From Tenacibaculum sp. 190524A05c (GTDB taxonomy: Bacteria; Bacteroidota; Bacteroidia; Flavobacteriales; Flavobacteriaceae), in NCBI RefSeq assembly GCF_964036595.1, contig NZ_OZ038523.1, forward strand, positions 958,501 to 1,022,500: DNA of 64,000 nt, read 5' to 3'. A program made the position numbers and the translations under genes. The notes below the pieces were generated by a model that made no database searches, was not told the origin of the DNA, and worked only from the letters and a program-made list of their open reading frames with translations. Positions 62,915-64,000 of the stretch are shown here, piece after piece. Within the stretch, counting starts at the first letter, position 1. Each line of letters starts with the position of its first letter.

Positions 62915-62919
62915 ATTTG
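62912..62919 (+). promoter_or_regulatory. -7 element of the tetR-type gene
   Basis: TAAATTTG (TAnnTTTG) ending six bases before the ATG at 62926, so the mRNA is probably leaderless. The last three bases of the right operator overlap it. Confidence 0.55.
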
Positions 62920-62925
62920 AATTAT

Positions 62926-63576
62926 ATGACTACCAAACAAAAAATCTTAACTACTTCTTTACAGTTATTCAATACAATTGGATACGCCAATATTTCTAGT
63001 AAAACAATTAGTGAAACTATTGGCATTAGCTATGGAAATTTGTGCTATCATTTTCCAAAAAAGGATGATATCGTAATGCGTTTACATCAGAACTTTTTAG
63101 ATGAAATGGACGAATCAATGCTTAATCTAAAAGGAGAGATATTCGAGTTTGATTTTATGTTAAGAAGTTTAGAGAATTTAATGAACCTAACTTACAAGTA
63201 TCGATTTCTATTACTGAACGGATACGATATTACATTAAAACATTTACCGATTAAGCAAAGAACCATGGAGCGTTCTAAAGTCTACTCAAATATTATTTAT
63301 AAAATATCTAAATTCTTAATTGAAAATGGATATATGCATGATAATTTAAGTGACAAACAACTAAAACTAAAGCTTCATGGTCTACTTATAATATTTAATT
63401 CTTGGGTTGCAGATAAAGCGGTATTTTCTGAATTAGCTTTTGAAGAAAATAAAGATCATACGAAGTATTACATTCAATTACTCTTCTCTATGATTAGTTC
63501 TGCCTTAACAAAAAAAGGAATCAAAGCATTTTCAACAGCCTATGATCGCATTTTAAATAAGAATGTTCAAGACTAA
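62926..63576 (+). CDS. TetR/AcrR-family transcriptional regulator
   Basis: 216 residues from ATG 62926 (MTTKQKILTTSLQLFNTIG); the TTG at 62917 lies within the -7 element. TetR helix-turn-helix: GYANISSKTISETIGISYGNLCYHFPKKDDIVMRLHQ. The C-terminal ligand domain is helical with a LNGYDITLKHLPIKQRTMERSKVYSNIIYK segment and no recognised subfamily. Two matching operators flank its promoter and that of the divergent acyl-CoA dehydrogenase, so it most likely represses both and responds to an acyl-CoA or fatty acid. Followed by a bidirectional terminator. Confidence 0.9.
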   Translation: MTTKQKILTTSLQLFNTIGYANISSKTISETIGISYGNLCYHFPKKDDIVMRLHQNFLDEMDESMLNLKGEIFEFDFMLRSLENLMNLTYKYRFLLLNGYDITLKHLPIKQRTMERSKVYSNIIYKISKFLIENGYMHDNLSDKQLKLKLHGLLIIFNSWVADKAVFSELAFEENKDHTKYYIQLLFSMISSALTKKGIKAFSTAYDRILNKNVQD

Positions 63577-63581
63577 AAACA

Positions 63582-63612
63582 GAAAAGCTTCCGAAATTTC
63601 GGAAGCTTTTCA
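63582..63612. terminator. bidirectional terminator between tetR-type and DUF4870 genes
   Basis: GAAAAGCTTCCGAAA/TTTCGGAAGCTTTTC perfect 15-base arms. It serves the converging genes on each side. Confidence 0.9.
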
Positions 63613-63638
63613 TTAATTCAAATAAATAAATTTTCCAT

Positions 63639-63974
63639 TTAAAAAAATGATATACTAAATGGATAATTTGGCTCTTCTTCATTGCTTGCTCTTATGGCAT
63701 TCATAATTGGGAAAATGAAATAAAATATTCCAAGCAATACAAATCCCAATAATCCTAAACCAAATAATAATATTAATGGTATGCATAACAATACATATAG
63801 AAACATTGTAATTCTAAAATTAAGAATTGCCTTTCCATGTTCGTCCATGCCTTCTACTTCATCTTTTTTTATTGCCCATAAAATTAATGGGACTATGAAT
63901 CCACCAATTCCAGATACAAAATCCAATAATTGACTTAAATGTGTTAATACTAATAGCTCTTTATTTTTTCGCAT
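63639..63974 (-). CDS. DUF4870 membrane protein
   Basis: 111 residues. Short polytopic protein: a first hydrophobic segment after HLSQLLDFVSGIGGFIVPLILWAIKKD, then HGKAILNFRITMFLYVLLCIPLILLFGLGLLGFVLLGIFYFIFPIMNAIRAS. This is the DUF4870/Tic20-like layout of three to four helices with the conserved LSHLxxF..GIGGFI..LILWAIKKD and HGKxxLNFxI patterns. Function is unknown. It is convergent with the TetR gene across a shared terminator and complete in the window. Confidence 0.88.
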   Translation of the reverse strand: MRKNKELLVLTHLSQLLDFVSGIGGFIVPLILWAIKKDEVEGMDEHGKAILNFRITMFLYVLLCIPLILLFGLGLLGFVLLGIFYFIFPIMNAIRASNEEEPNYPFSISFF

Positions 63975-64000
63975 TTTTTTAATGATTAGTTACACTTAAT

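Noticed and set aside
1..64000. Insertion sequence, integrase, prophage, toxin-antitoxin, restriction-modification or other known defence systems
   Set aside because: No transposase, integrase, methyltransferase/nuclease pair or other defence gene was found; the CDCL locus has no mobile-element genes next to it.

Overview
The window is a piece of a low-GC chromosome from a marine-type member of the Flavobacteriaceae (Bacteroidota); a Tenacibaculum- or Polaribacter-like organism fits, but the genus is inference. The evidence is a secreted protein with a type IX secretion (T9SS) C-terminal signal, TonB receptors paired with surface lipoproteins, DUF4290/DUF6607/DUF4268-type Bacteroidota genes, many lipobox signal peptides, and recurring TAnnTTTG promoter -7 elements with little use of Shine-Dalgarno sites. 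About 50 protein genes, an RNase P RNA and a cobalamin riboswitch are supported. No tRNA, rRNA, CRISPR array, insertion sequence or prophage was seen.

Layout. 1-5105: topoisomerase III (cut by the window edge), TrmH, a sirtuin, a lipocalin-like secreted protein, a DUF6495-like protein and an M23 endopeptidase. 5111-7637: a lipoprotein of five ~110-residue repeats and a Crp/Fnr regulator, with a Crp-type palindrome between them. 7713-15503: an ArgE deacylase with its YfcC-type transporter, then two different aconitases in tandem. 15765-18001: rnpB, dnaJ and grpE. 18188-19105: a histidine-heptad lipoprotein and an orphan double-glycine-leader peptide. 19125-25543: murA, a DUF4290 gene, uvrD, an M20 amidohydrolase and a small membrane protein.

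25643-36375 is a vitamin B12 locus. A riboswitch controls a BtuB-like receptor and a BtuG-like propeller lipoprotein; a BtuF-like protein, CobU, CobT, CobS, CobC and a second BtuF-type lipoprotein follow. Together they would capture, import and remodel corrinoids. The locus is interrupted by a 729-residue cholesterol-dependent-cytolysin-like (CDCL) protein. This gene lies between the intact btuF-like gene and a decayed copy of that gene's 3' end, so the toxin gene appears to have been inserted into the locus or the locus rearranged around it. I regard this as the most interesting object in the window.

36509-42562: a signal-less PLC-type phosphoesterase, MsrA, and a heme-uptake set (HmuY-like lipoprotein, TonB receptor, divergent DUF6607 gene). 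42691-44386: dnaX, split by a 10-A run in a way that suggests slippage-dependent gamma/tau synthesis, or an indel. 44388-58597: a small protein, a cation/proton antiporter, PBP1C, a T9SS multidomain protein, a lipoprotein and a large thioester alpha-2-macroglobulin. 58712-63974: MiaE, DUF4268, a CAP lipoprotein, a patatin, an acyl-CoA dehydrogenase divergent from a TetR regulator with two matching palindromic operators, and a DUF4870 membrane protein.

All functional calls come from reading translated sequence and motifs by eye; no database search was run.
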